Origin: Verrucomicrobiota bacterium
GTDB taxonomy: Bacteria > Verrucomicrobiota > Verrucomicrobiia > Opitutales > Opitutaceae
Reading direction: 5' to 3'
NCBI GenBank assembly: GCA_016235555.1
Contig: JACRKC010000067.1
Span: 1 to 64,000, forward strand
Length of the DNA stretch: 64,000 nt
Of the stretch, positions 61,220 to 64,000 are shown one piece after another (position 1 is the first letter of the stretch; every line of letters begins with the position of its first letter). A program made the position numbers and the translations under genes. The notes under the pieces were generated by a model, which saw nothing but the letters and a program-made list of their open reading frames with translations, was not told the origin of the DNA and searched no databases.

Positions 61220-62869
61220 ATGAGCCCCAAGCCCCGTTGGTTGCCGTTGCTTAGCTGGTTGATTCTGGCCGTCGGTCCGCTCGCTGCGTCCGATAGCCGC
61301 CTCAACATCCTGTTCGTGTTTGCGGACGATTGGGGGCGCTACGCCAGCGCCTACCGCGGCCTCGATGGACGCCCGACGGTCAACGACGTGATCAAGACGC
61401 CCAACGTCGACCGCGTGGCGCGCGAAGGCGTGCTGTTCCGCAACGCGTTCGCCACGTCGCCGAGTTGCACGCCGTGCCGAAGCGCGTTGCTCTCGGGTCG
61501 CTACTTTTTCCAAACCGGTCGCGCGGCGATCCTGAACGGCGCGGTGTGGGACGAGACCATCCCGAGTTTCCCGCTGCTGCTGCGCGATGCGGGCTACCAC
61601 ATCGGCAAGAGCTTCAAGGTCTGGAGCCCCGGCACGCCGGCCGATGCGCCGTTTGGCCGCCAGGAATATGCCTACCAGTCGGCGGGCAACGCCTGTAACA
61701 ACTTCTCGGAGGAATCCACGGCCATGGTGGAGTCGGGGATGACGGTGGCGGCCGCGCGCGAGAAAATCCTCGGGCAAGTGCGCGGCAACTTCGACTCGTT
61801 CCTCGCGGCGCGCAAAGCCGGCCAGCCGTGGCACTATTTTCTCGGCACGACGACCACGCACCGGGCGTGGACGCGCGGCAGCGGCAAGGCGCTGTGGGGC
61901 ATCGAGCCCGACTCGCTCAAGGGCAAGCTGCCGAAGTTTCTGCCGGACGTGGCTGAGTTGCGCGAAGACGTCGCCGATTACCTCGGTGAATGCCAGGCGG
62001 TGGACGCGTATGTGGGCGTCCTGTTGAAGCGGCTCGAGGAAATCGGCGAGCTGGACAAGACGGTCGTCGTGCTCTCGGGCGATCACGGCATGCCGGGCGT
62101 GACGAACGGCAAGTGCAACCTCTACGACCATGGCAGCATGGTGCCGCTCGTCGTGCGCTGGCCGGGTGCGAAAGCGGGCCGGGTGGTCGACGATCTGGTG
62201 CGCCTGCCGGACCTCATGCCGACGTTTCTGGAAATCGGCGGCGCGAAGATTCCGGAGAATCTCTACGGCAAGAGCATCGTTTCGCTGATAAAATCCGATC
62301 GTGCCGGCCGGATTGATCCGACGCGCGACTGGGTGATCGTCGGCCGCGAACGGCACGTGTGGCTCGCGCGCGAGGGCAACCTGCCGTATCCGATGCGCGC
62401 GCTGCGCACGCCGGATTTTCTCTATGTGCGCAATTTCATGCCGGACCGTTGGCCGATGGGTGCGCCGGGGCTGGCGGCGGCCCAGCCGCTGGATCTTAAC
62501 CGCATCGGCGCCGAGACGCGGATCGCCTACGCCGACATGGATGCGAGCCCAACCAAGACCTGGCTGATCGCACACCAGAACGACGCGGAGTGGAAATGGC
62601 ATGTCGACATCGCGTTTGCCAAGCGCCCCGGCGAGGAACTCTACGACCTCAAGAACGATCCCGACCAGATCAAGAACCTCGCGGCGGATCCGGCGTTTGC
62701 GGCCAAGAAGAAGGAACTCGCCGACCGCTTGATGAAGACGCTGACCGCGGCCGGTGATCCGCGTGTGACCGGCGACGGCTCGACCTACGACAAGTCGCCG
62801 TTCACCGATGCGGAGCAGCCCGCGGCGGACGGCAGTAAGAAGAAGGGCAAGAAAAAGGCGGGGGAGTGA
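61220..62869 (+). CDS. Secreted sulfatase (formylglycine-dependent)
   Basis: A 549-residue sulfatase with a signal peptide (WLPLLSWLILAVGPLAASDS). NILFVFADDWGRY supplies metal-binding Asp36-Asp37, CTPCR at Cys83 is the formylglycine motif, and VVVLSGDHGMPG the late metal site. The C-terminus is Lys-rich (KKKGKKKAGE). The ATG at 61148 lies before the T run of the previous gene's terminator, so 61220 is preferred. Likely removes sulfate from polysaccharides or host glycans. Confidence 0.9.
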   Translation: MSPKPRWLPLLSWLILAVGPLAASDSRLNILFVFADDWGRYASAYRGLDGRPTVNDVIKTPNVDRVAREGVLFRNAFATSPSCTPCRSALLSGRYFFQTGRAAILNGAVWDETIPSFPLLLRDAGYHIGKSFKVWSPGTPADAPFGRQEYAYQSAGNACNNFSEESTAMVESGMTVAAAREKILGQVRGNFDSFLAARKAGQPWHYFLGTTTTHRAWTRGSGKALWGIEPDSLKGKLPKFLPDVAELREDVADYLGECQAVDAYVGVLLKRLEEIGELDKTVVVLSGDHGMPGVTNGKCNLYDHGSMVPLVVRWPGAKAGRVVDDLVRLPDLMPTFLEIGGAKIPENLYGKSIVSLIKSDRAGRIDPTRDWVIVGRERHVWLAREGNLPYPMRALRTPDFLYVRNFMPDRWPMGAPGLAAAQPLDLNRIGAETRIAYADMDASPTKTWLIAHQNDAEWKWHVDIAFAKRPGEELYDLKNDPDQIKNLAADPAFAAKKKELADRLMKTLTAAGDPRVTGDGSTYDKSPFTDAEQPAADGSKKKGKKKAGE

Positions 62870-62892
62870 GATGCTGAATTGTTCTCCGCAAC

Positions 62893-62951
62893 GTGGCACG
62901 GGTCTCCTGACCCGTGAGTTCGCTCGTCACGGGTCGGGAGACCCGTGCCAC
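62893..62951. repeat. Palindromic intergenic repeat before the symporter
   Basis: Near-perfect inverted halves gtggcacgggtctcctgacc and its complement ending gggagacccgtgccac around a short spacer. Between the sulfatase stop and the symporter start. Confidence 0.75.
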
Positions 62952-62962
62952 TTTCCCATCGC

Positions 62963-64000
62963 ATGAACCCCCATTTCAACGCCGGCGACTGGATCGTCAT
63001 CATCGCCTATCTGGGCGGCATCGTTGCGCTGGGCGTCTGGTTCGGGAAGGACCAGCGCAACACGCGCGACTATTTTCTCGGGAGCAAAAACATTCCGTGG
63101 TGGGGCATCGGCGTCTCCATCGTCGCGGCGGAGACGAGCGCGCTCACGATCATCGGCGTGCCGGCGTATGCGTTCGCGCAGGGCGGCAACATCATGTTCA
63201 TCCAGATGATCGTGGGCTATGTGATCGCCCGCCTCATCCTCGCGGTGGTGATGGTGCCGCACTACCTGAAGGGTGAAATCTACTCGCCCTACCAGTTGCT
63301 CGAGCAGCACCTCGGCCAGGGGCCGCGCAAGCTCGCCGGCGGACTGTTTTTGTTTCTCGAGACGATGGCGGCCGGTGTGCGCGTTTACGTGGCGTGCATC
63401 CCGATTCAACTGATGCTCGGGCCGACAATTTGCAGTCTCGGCTTGCCCGGTATCGTCAATCCCGTGCTCGGTGCCATCCTGATCTTCGTCGGGCTCTCGC
63501 TGCTCTACACCTACATCGGCGGCGTGAAGGCCGTCATCTGGACCGATGCGGTGCAGTTCGGGCTGTTCCTCGCGGGCGGGCTCTTTGCGCTGGTTTACAT
63601 TCCCACGCTCGTGACGGGCGGCTGGGGTGAGGCGTTCAAGCTGGCGGGCGAGGCGGGGAAACTCGCGTGGCTCAATACCTCGTTCACGTTTTCGGCGCCG
63701 GTGAACATCTGGATGGGCATCATCGGCGGGACGGTGATGGTGCTCTCCACCCACGGCGCCGAGCAGCTCATCGTCCAGCGCGTGCTCGCGTGCGGCACGG
63801 TGAGCGACGGGCGCAAGGCGCTGTGCCTGAGCGCGGTGCTGATTTTCCCGCTCTTCCTGATCTTCCTGCTCGTGGGCGTGATGCTGTGGGTGTTCTACCA
63901 GGGCACGGGGCATCCGTTCCAAATCCCGCTGCCGGAGACGCGGCCGGGCATCAAATCGAACGACTTCATCTTCCCGATTTTCATGATGACGGAGGTGCCG
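62963..64000 (+). CDS. Sodium:solute symporter (SSS family), 3'-truncated by window
   Basis: The first 346 codons of a membrane transporter with repeated hydrophobic helices: DWIVIIAYLGGIVALGVWFG, the SSS signature region FLGSKNIPWWGIGVSIVAAE then TSALTIIGVPAYAFAQGG, VKAVIWTDAVQFGLFLAGGL and STHGAEQLIVQRVLACGTV. It reads off the right edge without a stop. It follows a sulfatase and probably imports a sugar or related solute with Na+. Confidence 0.88.
   Translation, partial: MNPHFNAGDWIVIIAYLGGIVALGVWFGKDQRNTRDYFLGSKNIPWWGIGVSIVAAETSALTIIGVPAYAFAQGGNIMFIQMIVGYVIARLILAVVMVPHYLKGEIYSPYQLLEQHLGQGPRKLAGGLFLFLETMAAGVRVYVACIPIQLMLGPTICSLGLPGIVNPVLGAILIFVGLSLLYTYIGGVKAVIWTDAVQFGLFLAGGLFALVYIPTLVTGGWGEAFKLAGEAGKLAWLNTSFTFSAPVNIWMGIIGGTVMVLSTHGAEQLIVQRVLACGTVSDGRKALCLSAVLIFPLFLIFLLVGVMLWVFYQGTGHPFQIPLPETRPGIKSNDFIFPIFMMTEVP

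Overview
The window is GC-rich bacterial DNA that most resembles a member of the Verrucomicrobiota, probably an Opitutaceae-like species. This is inferred from the gene set: a long TonB-dependent receptor with a carboxypeptidase-like N-terminal domain, two formylglycine sulfatases, a GH31 glycosidase, a sodium:solute symporter and several secreted proteins sharing one C-terminal domain. Palindromic intergenic repeats (REP-like) are abundant. No rRNA, tRNA or CRISPR array was found.

Layout. (1) 1-8.3 kb, host: LysM protein, ParB, secreted alpha/beta-hydrolase, TonB-dependent receptor and GH31 glycosidase, all on the + strand and separated by palindromic repeats. (2) About 8.32-49.74 kb: an apparently intact transposable (Mu-like) prophage of about 41.4 kb. 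Its left arm (8.5-21.65 kb) is a leftward, tightly overlapping early operon that includes a small gp16-like HTH protein, a DDE transposase, a MuB-like AAA ATPase, a Lar-like zinc protein, a Mu Gam homologue and many small unknowns. The repressor lies near the middle and faces right, with operator-like palindromes between it and the early operon. The right arm (22.3-49.6 kb) carries a secreted cargo protein, lysis genes (holin-like protein and nested spanins), terminase, portal, protease/scaffold, capsid, a D12 adenine methylase, a tail tube, tail chaperones with a -1 frameshift site, tape measure, GTA-gp13-like and NlpC/P60-like proteins, and a 1,377-residue tip/fibre protein. No tail sheath was seen, so the virion is probably a siphovirus. 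The divergent layout resembles my recollection of BcepMu. A 17-bp inverted repeat and ATTGGGAG-type motifs mark both ends. (3) 49.75-64 kb, host: M16 protease, two tandem secreted paralogues, a MazF-like toxin-antitoxin pair, an exported SAM methyltransferase with a decayed partial copy nearby, an EEP-family hydrolase, a DD-carboxypeptidase/sulfatase fusion, a Dabb protein, a second sulfatase and the start of an SSS symporter.

How it fits together. The host genes point to capture and breakdown of sulfated or complex polysaccharides (receptor, glycosidase, sulfatases, symporter) and to cell-envelope maintenance. The prophage occupies an intergenic gap and disrupts no recognisable host gene. 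Its most distinctive features are host-like secreted cargo directly behind the repressor, two signal-peptide proteins inside the tail module, and a 12-bp-arm palindrome placed in frame in two early genes. The most unusual host gene is the carboxypeptidase-sulfatase fusion, whose linker contains a dispersed repeat.
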